A stretch of 64,000 nt of DNA. It comes from Synaphobranchus kaupii. Its lineage: Eukaryota > Chordata > Actinopteri > Anguilliformes > Synaphobranchidae. The notes beneath the pieces are model-generated. The model did no database searches and was not told where the DNA came from. It saw only the letters and a program-made list of their open reading frames with translations. The stretch is taken from assembly GCA_029718625.1 (NCBI GenBank), contig CM056379.1:61221626-61285625 (forward strand), given 5' to 3'. Each line of letters opens with the position of its first letter. Position 1 is the stretch's first letter. Below, piece by piece: positions 13,561 through 27,700 of this stretch. The position numbers and the translations under genes were made by a program.

Positions 13561-13622
13561 GAAGCACTCACTATTAGACACAGCTGTGATTCCTGCCATC
13601 CTGCCAATAAGCTTGAGCGCGG

Positions 13623-16600
13623 ATGAAGAAAGCGCCAGCCATGGACACCGTGCACGGCTTCGGGGTGAGCTCCACGCATTATCTACAGACCCACTATAAG
13701 GACGCCCAGGGCTGGTTCCTCTTTGTGTCGTTTGCCGCCGATCTCAGGAACACCTTCTTCGTCTTCTTCCCCATCTGGTTCCACCTGCGGAAGTCTGTGG
13801 GCGTCAAACTCATCTGGGTGGCCGTGATTGGGGACTGGCTCAACCTGGTCTTCAAGTGGTGAGCTACCGTACACCCTTTGGTCTACTTTTGTCATAGGCT
13901 GAAGTTTGAAACTTGTTCATGTTTCATTTTACTACTGATCTCCTACAGGGAAATGCATGTACAGAAAAATATCGACTCATGAACATAACTGATCATTCAA
14001 AAAAAGTTAAATTTTTCAGTAATTATGTGAAGCTGTCATGTGAATAAACAATCAGATAATCTGGTCATGCATCTTCTATTAAAGATTGATAAAGGGGAGG
14101 CAGAGTTATTGTCTGATTTTAATGCTCCATATTATTATTCAGGAATCAGCGGATTTCTAAACACAGCCAATTCCTCAGTCCATCAATGCTAATAATACGG
14201 TCACATTCCTTTGTTGTTCACACGTTTTTGACAGGCTTATTTATAAATACAATTTCCTAGGGTCCTGTTTGGTGAACGGCCATACTGGTGGGTCCATGAA
14301 ACACCCTATTACAACAATAGCTCATTTCCCAATATTGAGCAGTTCCCAATAACCTGTGAGACTGGCCCAGGTAAGCATCCCTAATCCACACTCTTCTGTG
14401 TGTCGCACAATTTTTCCCTGTGCAACTGCCTTTTAACGGATAAAATTCCATGTCAGCTAAATAGCTATTAATTTCAACACTGAATTAGTCTGATGTTCAC
14501 TCCTGTATTAAGGGACAATTGTTGCCTTTTGCAATGGATAATTCCTATAATGATGCTATTGAAATGAATTATGAGGGTCCTTAACGGCATTATTCTCAAA
14601 ACAATTAGTGAAAGGAATTTTATGCCAGGTTTTATGGTTGAGAATTCCATTTTAATTAAAAAGTTGGTTTCTATTCCAAAGAATACATCTATAATAAGAT
14701 TATTGAACAAAATAAACAGGTGGCTGTGTAGTATAATGGGCAGGGAACTGTTCTGGTAACCTCAAAGGTTGCAGGTTTGATTCCCAGGTAGGACACTACC
14801 ATTGTACCCCTGAGCAAAGTACTTAACCTGAATTGCTTCATCCAGCTGTATAAATGGATACTATGTAAAATGCAAAAGTTGTGTAAGTCGCTGTGGATAA
14901 ATGCATCTGCTAAATACCTGTAATGAGTAGGCTATTTACACACAAGGTACTGTGAATTGTTCAAAGTACAACTTCATTAGCCTAATAATGGCATGACACG
15001 ACTGCCTTTTCTCTCACAGGAAGTCCCTCAGGTCATGCCATGGGGGCTGCTGGGGTCTATTACATTATGGTCACTTCTCTCCTTGCCATGTTTTTGAAGA
15101 AATATGAAAATTCCACAAAAAAACGGTGAGCTCACAAACTTCACAAACATTTCAATGGGTTCGACAAAATACCCAAATACAGCAGTATAGTCCCTTTACT
15201 ATAGCTTCTAATAAAATTAAACTGCCCACAGAGTCAGTGTTGAGCAGAGCAGTATTACATTTTAAGTCTTACAAATATAGTCTTGAAACTGCATTAATTT
15301 GAATTAAAATATACTTTGGTGCAGCTGGCGGTCTAGATGATCGATTTATACTGAATGTATTACTCTGACACTGTGTTTCATAGAGCACCTACTAAGTCAG
15401 GGGTAGGTAACCATGGTCCTGGAGTGCCAGACATATTCTGGGTTTGGCTCCATGAAAACATTTCTGAACTAGAAAGGTCACTCGGAGAGCGCATCCCTCC
15501 GCCCATGCTGCATGTTGATGCATGTACCGTAAAATCAGGTATACATTGATAAGCAGTTGGAATTAGTTTTGAAGATTTGTTGGGATTATTGAAGTGCTTT
15601 TACTACTGACTCTGCAGGGGAAGCTCATACCATGGGCAGACAGAGTATGTATGGGTAAATATTTTCCATGTCAAAATGAAATGAAAACTAGTTAAATATG
15701 ACAGGACTGACAGCAGTAATCTTGCATGGTGTTTGATCCATTTGTCCTTCTTTGTAGGCTATCAGAGATCATTTAGTAGGCCTAGAGTATAATAAAATCT
15801 CAATAGAAGATACATTTTGACAATTAACTGGGAATCAGTTTGAACGGGTGCTACCAGCCTGATCACGTGACCTCACATTCTGTTTCACTCCCATATCAGT
15901 CTGGTAGCACCCGTTCAAACTGATTCCCAGTTAATCACAACAGATAGAATGCTAGTTAGATAGGTGAAAGAACTTCTATAGCCTATCCGTTAACCGGAAC
16001 TCTGCTGGTCAATCACATCGGGGGGTATGTCAGAAAACGGGTTTACTGGAATCTCTGAGTTTGCTAACCCTGAGATTGAATTTAATTAATCTCAGGGTTA
16101 GCAAACTCAAAATTTTCACTAAACCCGCTTTCTGGAATACTCCCCCGAATAGTCAGTTACATCAACTACCCAAATCGGCTAGGCTACCAATAACACAGAG
16201 AAAGGGACCAATTCACGTGAACAGAAACATGTAGCGTAATACTACGATTTTCAGAAATAATATGGTTATTATTACCTTATATTTTCCAAGTACTTCGAAT
16301 GTCGAACGTAGAGCTGTTGCTGTTGTATCCAGCAGACTAGATGTAGTTTTTCTGAAAGAGCAAACTATTTATGCTCCGGGGTTTTAAAAGTTTAAAGTTG
16401 AGGACTAGTTGAGGACTAGAAGAATGGGCAATGTAAGGCATATTCTATTTACTAAACGAAAAGGCCAAAATTATTACACAAAAATAGAAAAACTATTCGT
16501 GGGCTTCAGTTGCTGCCCACGTTTCACTGCCTCACTGCCTGACACCATCTAGTGGTCAAAATCACTAAACATGGCGGCGCCCCCATTGCAAAACATTGTA

Positions 16601-17757
16601 AACGCGTATATATTTATATTTATTTAGAAAACCACTGATCAAATCCGCTCCAAAATGTAATGGGTTCGTCCTTGGCCCATACTACACATACATACTATAC
16701 TACACACAAATTGGTCTGGTAGTTTTTACGTAATCCTGCCCACAAACAAACAAACATACAAACAAACAAACTCACCCACACCACCGAAAACATACCCTTC
16801 CACCCCCAGCAGAATGGAATAAAAGCCAGAAACACCTCCAGGAGCAGGGTTGTCCACTCCTGCGCTCAGTGCTTTGGTAATAATCATAAAAATGTACATG
16901 CAGATGACTGTGGAGCACTGCACTGCCAAACAGAAGCCTGTGTTGACAGCGGGTCTCCCTCTGTCTCTGTCAGGTGTGTGAGGGGCACACTGTGGACATT
17001 CTTCTGGGGAGTCCAGGTCTGCGTCTGTCTGTCCAGGGTGTTCATTGCCGCCCACTTCCCCCACCAGGTTGTCGTTGGGGTCATCACAGGTAAGTCATAA
17101 GAGAAAACATACCTAACCATGACCTGAAGTAAACATACTGCATAATTCACGGTTCTAAGAAATATTATATATGTAGTTTCTGTTCATTTTAGAGGTTAGG
17201 ATTGTTTTCTGCTTAACAGCTACAGCTGTGTAACAGAAAGATTTGCTTCTCTAGGTATGATTGTGGCTGAGGCCTTCTCCAGACTGCAGTGGATCTACAG
17301 CGCCAGTCTGAAGAAGTACTTCTACATCACCCTCTTCCTGCTCACCTTCGCTCTGGGTTTCTACCTGCTGCTTAAGGCACTGGGAGTGGATCTCCTCTGG
17401 ACCCTGGAAAAAGCAAAGAAGTGGTGTGTCCGTTCTGAGTGGGTCCACATGGATACCACACCCTTCGCCAGCCTGTTGCGCAACATGGGCACTCTGTTCG
17501 GCCTGGGGCTGGGCCTGCACTCACCCCTCTACACAGAGAGCAAAAATAGCACTAGCGCCCCCTTCAGGTTTGGCTGTATCATCGCCTCCCTGCTGCTGCT
17601 ACATCTATTTGACTCCTTCAAGCCCCCCACCAACACTGCAACCCTGTTCTACCTGCTGTCTTTCTGCAAGAGCGCCACTGTGCCCCTGGCTACCGTCAGC
17701 ATCATCCCCTACTGCGTAGCAGGGGCTCTGAGTGCCAACAGCAAGAAGCAGCTCTGA
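13623..17757 (+). CDS. g6pc1: Glucose-6-phosphatase catalytic subunit 1 (5 exons, 356 aa)
   Basis: It hydrolyses glucose-6-phosphate to glucose in the ER membrane, the last step of gluconeogenesis and glycogenolysis. Exons: 13,623-13,858; 14,261-14,370; 15,020-15,125; 16,974-17,089; 17,255-17,757. All junctions are GT/AG and the phases join to 356 residues, the usual family length; exons 2-4 (110, 106, 116 bp) match the human exon sizes as I recall them. Phosphatase residues are present: K78, R85, PSGH with H121, R172 and the nucleophile H178 (human K76, R83, H119, R170, H176). N97 and N98 sit in NNSS, matching the glycosylated luminal loop. The tail KKQL is an ER-retrieval signal. Multiple hydrophobic helices fit the nine-helix fold. 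A second ATG at 13,641 has a better context and would give 350 aa. Teleosts often have several g6pc1 copies; which paralogue this is cannot be told here. Confidence 0.97.
14717..14927 (+). mobile_element. tRNA-derived V-type SINE in G6PC1 intron 2
   Basis: The head resembles a tRNA, with an A-box-like region near 14,725 and a B-box-like GGTTGCAGGTTTGATTCC at about 14,767. It is followed by the conserved 3' block GTAAGTCGCTGTGGATAAA near 14,884, typical of fish V-SINEs. About 210 bp, diverged, same strand as G6PC1. Confidence 0.85.
15830..15939. repeat. Short hairpin MITE in G6PC1 intron 3
   Basis: Two nearly perfect inverted arms of about 35 bp (about 15,830-15,865 and 15,902-15,937) surround a spacer of about 36 bp. 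The outer edges read TTAACTGGG and CCCAGTTAA, compatible with a TTAA-targeting element. Confidence 0.7.
16030..16147. repeat. Second short hairpin element in G6PC1 intron 3
   Basis: TTTGCTAACCCTGAGATT and its reverse complement face each other around 16,080, with imperfect outer arms. No coding content. Confidence 0.6.
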
Positions 17758-18145
17758 GCTGAGGACTTGCATGGATTGCCATGCTGACTGGCAAAGAATA
17801 TATTTTAACAGAACAAAACATGAGACTTTTTCTTAAAACCTAAATTAGTCATCGACATTGGTAATAAGTCATTTTCAATAGCAAGTGAAATTCAATAATT
17901 TTTGCTGATGCATCATAAAAGAATCCAACAGGTGTCCTGACAGAAAGGATAGGTCACTAACAAGTTGTAAATTGATTCAGCTTTTTACATTTCCATATCC
18001 AATGGCTTCTTCTTGACTAAATTAAGGATTCATTTATTATTACCTACTAAGTAGGATACAAGTTTTTTAACACACTATAGGAATTATTTCCTACATCAAA
18101 TGTGGGTTATATAATGTAAAATACTGTATATTGTGCATCTTTCCT

Positions 18146-18151
18146 AATAAA
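18146..18151 (+). promoter_or_regulatory. Candidate polyadenylation signal of G6PC1
   Basis: AATAAA about 390 bp after the G6PC1 stop codon; the first clear canonical signal in the 3' flank. Confidence 0.5.
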
Positions 18152-18159
18152 ATTTAAGA

Positions 18160-20366
18160 CCAACATGAACTGCATGGTTGTATACACACATGTATATACA
18201 TGTGTGTGAAGTGCTAAACATGAATCAAGACTGAGGGAAATGACGGAAATTTCAAGCACATGTTGGCATGGAAAAAACATTTGTGAAAAGGTTACATCAC
18301 CACAAATTCTGAATTATAATGTATTCAGACTGGTACTAAAACCCCCAATTTTTCAGTTTCATGAAATCTGACTATGTACCTAGTCATGTGCAGTTGAATC
18401 CATGTTATGGTTAAACAAAACTTTTGCGTGTGCAGTTAGCTAAGGATTGAGACTAAGAAGCGAGCACCCCTAGCACCCTCATTTTATAGCACCCAACACA
18501 CTCTGCCTACATAAGAAACTCCTAATGAAACACCCGTGATGTGAAGGGCTATAAGCTAGTTTGGTTAGAGGCCCTTGGGTTACTCATCTGACTGATTTAA
18601 AAGTATGCGTCACTCCACCACCAGCTCCTGTCTAAGATAGTCTGGTTTTCACCAGCCCATTAGCCATTGCTAACAAGCTAGCTAGATGGACTAAGGGCCT
18701 GGAAACCCGCTTTTAGACTAATCAGCGCAATGCGTCACTAACAAAGAGAGTTTGGATGACCCCTTTTGTTTTTTGTTTGAAATAGATTGAATGCCAATTC
18801 GGGCGAGTGTAGAGACATTCATGGTGACATCCGAAACACATGGCGTCACCAGTTGCTTCTTTTCAAACCGCAAGACTACAGCGAAACTCGCATAGAGCAC
18901 AGGCGGAGGAGAGTCCTTTCATATGCGGCTTTGACTGTAATCTACGGGCACACGATTGACCAGCAGGGGTCACTAGGTAGCAGTGCACACGGAACCCTAT
19001 CCGACTGAACCCTCCCATTCCCTGGGCACTGGCACGGTCTGGATTCGATCCGTGCCCATGCACCAAGGTATGCCTTAAAGCTGGAGTACGCAACTTTAAA
19101 AAAAAATATATATATTGTGGAACGGTCATGCTTATTTGGTAGCAATCATAGAAAGAACTGTTGTGAGAACAATCCAGCACCATACACTGTGTTCATACCC
19201 TCAAATGCTGCATTCTAAAACTGGCGATTCGGCCTGAATTTTTGTTGGCTCATGGCGTAAACTAATCTAAGATATAGGCTGGTTCACGCCATAAACCAAT
19301 CAACAATGAGATTGACCTTGCACATTCACCAGCTAGAAATTTCACCAACAATGGCAGACAAGCGACCTGTTAAACCGGCCAATTATTTCACGCCAATAAA
19401 AAGAAAAGAGAATTGGATAAAGCTTGCTCGAAAACTAGGTTAAACATAGGTGCTCATTTTATAAAGTGGCGAGATGTTTGTGAGCGAATTGGTTTAAAGA
19501 AAGACGTGGAGCTCCCATTATTTCTACTGGACAGGTAGGACAAAAGTTTCAACACTAATTTACCTGGACTTTCTGCTTGCCAGCCAATTATACCTATAAT
19601 GAATTGCAGCTAGGTTGCTATTATTGATAGCATTACTTCATTCGTCGGCTAGTTCTTGGATGAAGGAAATATCTGCTAACGTTATGTCGTATAGATGAGC
19701 TACTCGGCTATAACCATGCATGCCAGCTGTAGCCAGATGCCTGGTTTCAGACTAATGCTACAAAAACTCAGTGTGATCTGTCTGTCGTCCTTTAGACTTA
19801 GAACTTCACAAAACCATCACTTCATTATCAGGTTCAGTGACTAAATGTTTAATTGCGTCATTGTTAAACAGAAAAGATTCTGTTGTTTTACATGGACTCT
19901 TTTACCTGACATTTTTACTGTAACGTTAGCTATACCAGGCTGTAATCCTGCAAAGGTATCTAGAAAACCTGGGTGCACGTTTACGATGAGGTCTGTGTAA
20001 GCTGTGGGGTGGGGGGGGTGGGGGGTGATTCTTTCTCGATGGGCATGGCCAAGGGGTGTTATGACTGCCATCCAGCAGCTGCATTACCCCTTTTTTGATG
20101 TCAGAATACCATCTGTTTTTTTAAAGAAAATTGTTCCCATCTGCTTGCCCTTGTTGCTAGTTAAATAATAAACACTAGTATAACTTAGCTAGCTAATGGT
20201 GTAGGAGCATCTATCATTCTAGTATCTATCTGCAAAAAGTAAGATATTCCATGAGTGCTACCACCTGGCTTGAAGGGCCGCAACACAAAGGCTTTCAATT
20301 CAAATACAACCAGGAACGGTTACAAAATGTTTTTATTAAAATATCAAAATAAACTGACATGAACAA
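18160..20366. other. Intergenic stretch with a transposase-like coding scrap
   Basis: No host gene. At about 19,352-19,540 the + strand reads as a broken protein segment, with a start MADKRP and a later block ending in FLLDR. This block type recurs in fish transposon-derived open frames. A block starting TTAAAGCTGGAGTACG at 19,075 recurs as a related sequence at 47,815. Confidence 0.35.
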
Positions 20367-21788
20367 TAGGCTTGGGACAATGGTCGATGGAATCGACTAT
20401 TGACAATGGTTGAACCCATCGGCGATGGCTATCTTTGTCAATGCCTGGACGATTTTTCTTTTTTTTAATTCTAAAAATAAAAATTTCGGCTCTCATTCTG
20501 TGTTTTTAATAAATTTTCTACTCTACCACGCATTTACAATGTAACGTGTTGTCTGTGTGTGTGAAATGTGATCGCCTATGCAGCACAACGGCGCCATAAT
20601 TTACCTGGGTTGAGCAAAATCACGCTGATAGCCTACCTTCTGTTAGACCACAATGCAACTAACTAGGCCTATATAATTTCATTCAGGCCTAATTAAACTA
20701 ATTATATTTCGTATTCAATAGTGCTATTGATAAACTATTGTTCAGTCTAGAACGGAGTGTAGGCTTAGGCTACGGAGTGGTGAGCTGTAGCCATATATCC
20801 CTCAAAAGCCTTTTTATTCTAACAGCACAACAAGCTTACCGGTGTCAGACTCGGGGTATGGAAACAAATATAGCCTAATATTGTACAATCTGACTGTAGA
20901 CTAATGAAAGATGTTATCAGAGAAATAAACTAGATTGGATGAAAAGGTGGCCGCTATATTCCTATATTGACACACGGAATGTCTTTGTTGCTCAAGCGAA
21001 ACATTGAAACCAATTTGGAGTTGAGGCTATAATCTAAAATTGATTCAACAGGCTTATGTAGAATAGTAATTAATGTAATTTACAATGTAATATAGCCTAG
21101 CTTAACCATTTCATCAGTGAAAAAAGTCCCCTATAACGAAAAAAAATTGTTAACAAGCCTATAGGTCTTGTCTCTTATTTCATAGGTTTAGGCTATAAAT
21201 AGTTTCTGATTATCAATAAAAATAATTAGTTTCAGGGTAAATTATTATGTATTTTTGATTACATTAGGTTAGTTAAAAAGGTCTAACCCGATAGTGCTAA
21301 GTGAGAGAAGTTAGGTGCAGATGGAGATAGACTGTGCGGGATGGCACGCGGCATAAAGGGGATCTTGTGAATCGCTCACTACAACACAAAAATTATAATG
21401 AACGTGATGACTGCTAGTCTAGCTTCTTCACAAAATGAAATGAAATTAGTAAAATGAAACAAATTGCTATAAGACAGACGAGGACGCAGAAAGGCTTAGG
21501 GAAAACTATAGCTCCTGAGCGCTGACCGTCTCGTTGGACAGCGGCCAGGTGAGATAAATAGCCTCTACTAGCTAATATAGAATAGACGTGAAATCTGTTG
21601 TATATTATTCTTTATTATATTTGGACAAAATAGTGAATACAATTCGCAATGGTATGCCATAATAAGTAAGCAAAAGGCCCGCTGTTCAATAGCCCCGCCC
21701 CCACGCAGCCCTCAATAGAATCGACCATAGGCGATGGCTAGAGGGCTCGATGGGACGATGCTGCCTTGCACACGATGGCACAAGCCTA
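20367..21788. mobile_element. Non-autonomous hAT element with 8-bp target duplication
   Basis: The ends are TAGGCTTGGGACAATGG on the left and an inverted counterpart ending CACAAGCCTA on the right. ATGAACAA occurs directly outside both ends (20,359-20,366 and 21,789-21,796), an exact 8-bp duplication as expected for hAT. The inner ends share ATCGACCAT-type motifs in opposite orientation. No transposase frame was found in the 1.42 kb. Confidence 0.85.
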
Positions 21789-21796
21789 ATGAACAA

Positions 21797-24516
21797 GGGG
21801 AAATGATACTGGTAGACAGGACAACGCTCTGCCAGTGTGGCAGAGCAAGACGAAAACAAATACAACGAAAAACGGGTTTTTACAGACTAAGAGACTGAGA
21901 CACGACGGCTGGCGGTTTCAAACTGAGAAGCATTGGAACCACCATAACCAACCTTCCCAAATTGAGAACATCACAAAAATTTCTCCACATGAGAACGACA
22001 AAAAGTTCTCCACAAAACAAAACCCTGGTTAAATGTGCCTTTACTGTCTTTTGCCTCTGGACCTCCTCAGTTGTCGCGAGTCTCCGTGTTTACACAATAC
22101 TTGCGGGTATCACAAAAGGACAACACAAACACATGAGACAAAGGTACCGCAACACACAATTAGTTTACACAGGACAGACTACAACACAGTAAAGTAGCCA
22201 CAACCTCACAAGCAGCTTACTACCAAAATATTCCTTCTGGAAATTAGTAGTTTGTCAACTATTCGCATATTTAGCGGCATAGAAAAGACACAAATATGCT
22301 CGCACTAAGCAAAGTTAAAACCGGCTTCCAAACGGGGAATCACGCAGAAATAGCCTACCATTAGCAAATGCTCATGGCAAGAACTATGACAAACGACAAA
22401 ATATAGTAAGCACTGCATACAACCTGAAATAAACGCCACTATAATGTTTAAAAATAAGCTTCAGCACTGCAGCAAAGCTGGCAACGTGCATGAAGTTAAC
22501 CAAAGTGACAGACTAACAGTCAAAAGGAAAACGAACCAACCTCGAGCTAGAGAACGCCGTAAATACATATGCTCTTGGGAAAATGGTGTCGGAAATTTCC
22601 AATGCAGACTCAGGTGAGCCAAAGGTAACTCGTTAGCATACAAAATAATTAAAGCGGCGCACTCATGAGGCAGCATAGGGACGTAACAATGAGATTCCAA
22701 TGCAGTAATCTAAAGATGATCATTTTAACTTGCTAGATAGCAAACAATAGCTATGCGAGTTACATTACTGAAGATTTGACTCATCTGTATGTGTACACGC
22801 ACCTGAGAATCTTATTTGCATTTCAAACAAAATAGACTATTTAACATTAACAAACTAAGTGGCTTGCTGCCAGCATTCAGGGAGCCTAGCTAGCACAGCA
22901 TGGTTAATGTTATCTAAAAATCTACATGCGGTGGTCTTTTCTCAAGGCATAAGAAATCAAAGTTGAGGTAGGGCGGTGTACAATGTACTCGTTCGATAAG
23001 TAAGCATAGGCTACAACATGGATATCGGAACTGCTGTGATTCGGTTAGGCACAACATGCAGCTTTTATAGAACAGTAGCCTACTACATCAGTCATTAAAA
23101 AATCAGATGCCAATTTAACAGTTTTAGTGTTTAAATCAGCTAGATTACATTGTTTTTATCTCTGCATTTAGAAAATGGTACTCTGATTGTTTACCGTTGC
23201 TAAGCAACTTAATTAATACCAGCTAAATTTTGTTATGAAGATGATACAATGTAACCATCAAATGCAAACAAACCACGGAGGGATATGCCAGTTTGTATAT
23301 CATGGATATACGAACGGTTTGGAACACACTCAACCAATCACAATGCACAGTCGGGATACTGTTGTATCACTGCGCAATAATGGTCTTCGCCACTATGTGG
23401 TGCATTGCCTTTCATTCCGTCTATTTTTCTTAATTATATGGTAGTAATCATCCAAAACTCAGAGGCAACGTGAAATGCTTCCCAAAAAAATAATAATTTC
23501 ACCACTGATATCTATTGGATGTTGATAAGACATCAGCAGAAAGGGCGTACAACTTTTATGTGATGTGTTTTTGTCAATCACATGGAAGCTGCAAGGGACC
23601 CCCGTGTATGCTGGTACTTTGCAGTCAATCTCTTGATCAGTTAAGTTTGTTGAAAACCTGTGCAGCATTTTCCTCTAAACTTATTAACACAATTCAGACT
23701 TGCCATATGCTTTGCTTTTTATTTTATTTTTTTATTGCTTATTATTTTTACTAACTCCTAATTTTCAACAAATGGTTTTGTTTCAGTGACCAGGAGTACA
23801 CAATTTCAGCAGCTAGGGCCCCACTGATTTAAACTGTCAGCCCATAACATAATCAGTTACAAACATAGCCTCTTTCTTAAGGAATCATTTTCCATATAGG
23901 ACATTAAATGAGGCATTAATTGATCTGACTGATTTGGGACGTGTATATAGGACATTTATGCACAACATTCATTGCTCTTGTCTTCAAAAGGGAAATCAAC
24001 CATAAATAGACATTACAAGTATCTAATTGAGAAAAGCTTGTTACAGTTCATGGCTCAAATAAAACCACCACACACTCGGGGTCCCAGTACCAAGTTTGAG
24101 GACCCAGGGTGTACATGTACAGTAATGCATATCCAAATGAAATCTTATACAATATAAGCACAAAAATAAATATGCGTGTAGGATTCCTTTTTTTAAATAC
24201 ATTTTCAAGTATCATAATTGTATCGACAGTACAGTTTTTTCATAAAACAACGCCAGGGGTCTCAGACTGTAGTCCTGGAGGAGCAGCAGTGTCTGTAGGT
24301 TTTTATGTTTCCCTTTCAGAGGCCAAAATGGGTCTCTTTAGCCGATCATAGACACCATACAAACACACTTAAAACCAGCAGACTGAGGCCTTCCAGGATT
24401 TGAGTGTGAGATCCCTGCAATAGGCGTCGAACCGCCCACAAAATTCACAGGCCTTTCTTACATGCGTGTTTGCTGTTAGTTTATATGCGTTTGCACACCT
24501 GCCTGTCTCTTCCATT
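21797..24516. other. Stretch beyond the AARSD1 and G6PC1 3' ends, no gene recognised
   Basis: Only short chance open frames. A small hAT-like MITE with CAGGGGTCTCAGACTG and an inverted end ATCCCTG lies at about 24,252-24,417. The remainder is AT-rich and unassigned. Confidence 0.45.
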
Positions 24517-24634
<118 letters not shown>

Positions 24635-24709
24635 TACACCCGTGTGCCTGAATGACTGAAAGCGGTCATGGGTGAAGTGACCGAGCTGACCGAGCTGTAC
24701 CCAGCTTGC

Positions 24710-27700
24710 TCACTCCTCCAATGAGCTGCAATGGTGGCTGCGCTCCTGCAATAGAGCCTCCACCTCCCCACGCCGGGCCATGCGGTTGGCTTTCCCCTGG
24801 AAACGCCCATTTTTCCCGGCCCCTTTCCCCTCCAACAGCTCAGCCACCCTGTAGCCGGGGCACATGGGAAACAGGCAGATGTCATTACGGATACAGCAAG
24901 AGAACGGAGTACTTAAAGTGAAGGAAACAAAAGCAAAACAAATGCTTAACACTGTATGACCTCCATTTACATTAACACAAATGGCCCCACATGAAGACAC
25001 ACAACCCAACTGCCCTTCAGCTCTGCTAAAATGTTATCACTCCAGTGCTACCCTAAAATATACTGGAATAATAGACGTTAAATATGAATGTTATTATATA
25101 CACCGATCAGCCACAACATTAAAACCACTGACAGGTGAAGTGAAAGACATTGATTATCTCATTGTTATTTTGGTTCTGTACTCTAGCACTTTGAGGTTGA
25201 AAGGACACAATGACAATGAGGTTGAAGTGCAGACTGTCAACTTTAATTTGAGGGTATTTTCATCCATACCGGATGAACCGTTTAGAAATTATAGAACCTT
25301 TTGTGCATATTTATAGATTATAGAACCTTGTTATTACATAGTCCCCCCCATTTTTGGGCATCAAAAAATATTGGACAGTTTAACATAATGTTCATCCGAT
25401 ATGGATGAAAATACCCTCAAATTAAAGCTGACAGTCTGCACTTCAACCTTAAAGACATACTGCAGAGCCTTTTCTAAGGCCTTTTTTACCGCTTCAATTT
25501 GAACTGGAACTCGTGAGTAGGTGTGGTCATATGACGATGATGCCACGTAGTCATATTATGAATATTCATATGGTCAAGGAGTGAAAGGGTGTGTCTTGGT
25601 GAACTGACTCAGGTCCACTGAACTCAATACGCTCTCTCCTCACAACTAAACAAACAACAAAATGGCGTGTGACAAGAGTGACAGCAGTACTGCAGGGAGT
25701 TTTCAGATGGAGGAGTTTGAAAGGATTCCTTCGTGGTGGAAGACTCTCCTCGCGAAGATGTTGCTCGGGCAATACAGCCGTATTCATTCGAACCACTGGC
25801 AGCAGCAGGCGCCGCCCCGGCTATATTGGTTGAGCAACGTCTTCGCGAGGAGAGGACCGGGGATGTAACCGAATGGTAGAGCAAACGTTACCTAGCTAAG
25901 TTAGCTTGTTTGTGTGCCTAAAGTAATGTTACTATTAAATACATTCAAATACACAGCAAAACCCAGTCACACAGTAACGTTCGTATATTGAACATGGCTG
26001 GTTGTAGCGCCCAGCTCCACTTGGTCCGGAGAGAATTGTTATCATTTATTAGCTAACATTATTCATAAATGATAGCGATAATTAGCTAGCTAGCTAAGTT
26101 ACCAGTTCTCTGGACCAAACGGGACTAAACTCACACACAATAGACTGCTTTGCATTACCTAACTTAATCGATACATTCCATCTCTCGGCAGATTAAGAAA
26201 GCTAACAGAGCCGGTGGCGTTACGCCCAGGAACGATACATCTCTGACTCCTTGGTATAATGCAGGCAAGTTAGCTAAAGATGCCAAAGTAAGACGTTGTA
26301 GATGAATAACTCTCTATGGCTACATTCACACTGCAGGTAAAAAGTGGCCCAGATCCGATTTTTTTCCTCAAATGTGACACAGATCTGATTTTTTTATGGA
26401 AGTGTGAACAGCGAAAATCACATTGAATCTGACATTTCCAATTCTCATTCGGGCCATTTTTGAATGTGGTATTAGATTCCGATACATAACCGATTGTGTC
26501 AAAGCGACCGCAGTCTGAACAGTCAGATCGGAATTAATGTGACTTTTTACGTCATTTTTGATGTAGCTAGCAGGGCATTAGAACGTTAGTGCACGAGCTA
26601 GTTAACTCACTATTGTACAGGGTAGGTTATCAACAGATTTACATTATATTATCATGTGTTGTCATTTTAGATAAGTGGTAAATGTGCAAAGCAGTGGATT
26701 TTTTTGGCCACAAACGATACACCATAATAAGTCGGAAGTAGCTAGGCTATGTTTTTATATCATTCGCGAACAGCAGCATTAACCGTTTTGTGATTTAAAA
26801 TAATGTTAGAACTGTCCATATTATTGTCTTGGTTTGTTGCACGGTATTCATTATTCACGGTTTTCTCATGTAGCTGCTTACCGAAGGTTAATTGTTGTAG
26901 GTCCAATAATGCGTCAATAGTTTAATCTAAGGGTGCACAGTGATGTTAGGCTATACGTTACACAAGAAGTTGAACAGATGTGTCGTGTGATAGCTTTTTT
27001 ATATTGTGTATTTTAACACGGCTGGAACGCTGTATTGACCAATCTGCATCCCGGAACTATCCGTTTATAAATGTTATATCGACTGGTCTCACTAGCCAAA
27101 CGCCGAGCGCTCCATTTTCTTAACTCGCCCGTCCTCAGAATCACTCGCCCAGGCGAGTGGGCGAGGTTAATTTCATGCCTTGCTTGAGTTTCAATGAAAC
27201 CGCCCATGTCACGGTCCCCCCATTCCTGGCTCCGGTCTCGCATTCACAAGTCCCTCTGCACAGAAGTAGCAGCCATGGCAGCACAAAAAGCTAGTAAAAA
27301 CCTTGGCTTTTTTCCAGTCTCCTCACCCTTATCATTAGCTCCACTGCACATCAACTTTAAAATTAACGCAGAAGCTGTGACTTTGATGACTTCCTTTTTG
27401 TTGTTGTTTATTTCTGCAGGCTGTGTAACAGGCGCTATGTCTTTTGTTTTTGTTAATTTGCATGGGTCATTTGAGGACAGCAATCGGTTCACACTGGAAT
27501 CAGATATGGGCCACATTAAAAAATTTATGTGAACAGTCAAACAAAAAAAATCGGATCTGAGCAATAAATCGGAATTGAGCACTAAGGCCTGCAATGTGAT
27601 CGTAGCCTCAGTAGCTCGATATAAGTCGTAATATTAAAGTTAGCAGTAATACAAAGCAATTCGCATTTGAACTTGAACTAGCTAGTTAGCAGTACAAGGG

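Noticed and set aside
14717..14800. tRNA gene
   Set aside because: The tRNA-like head with A and B boxes is joined to a V-SINE body and does not fold into a full tRNA.
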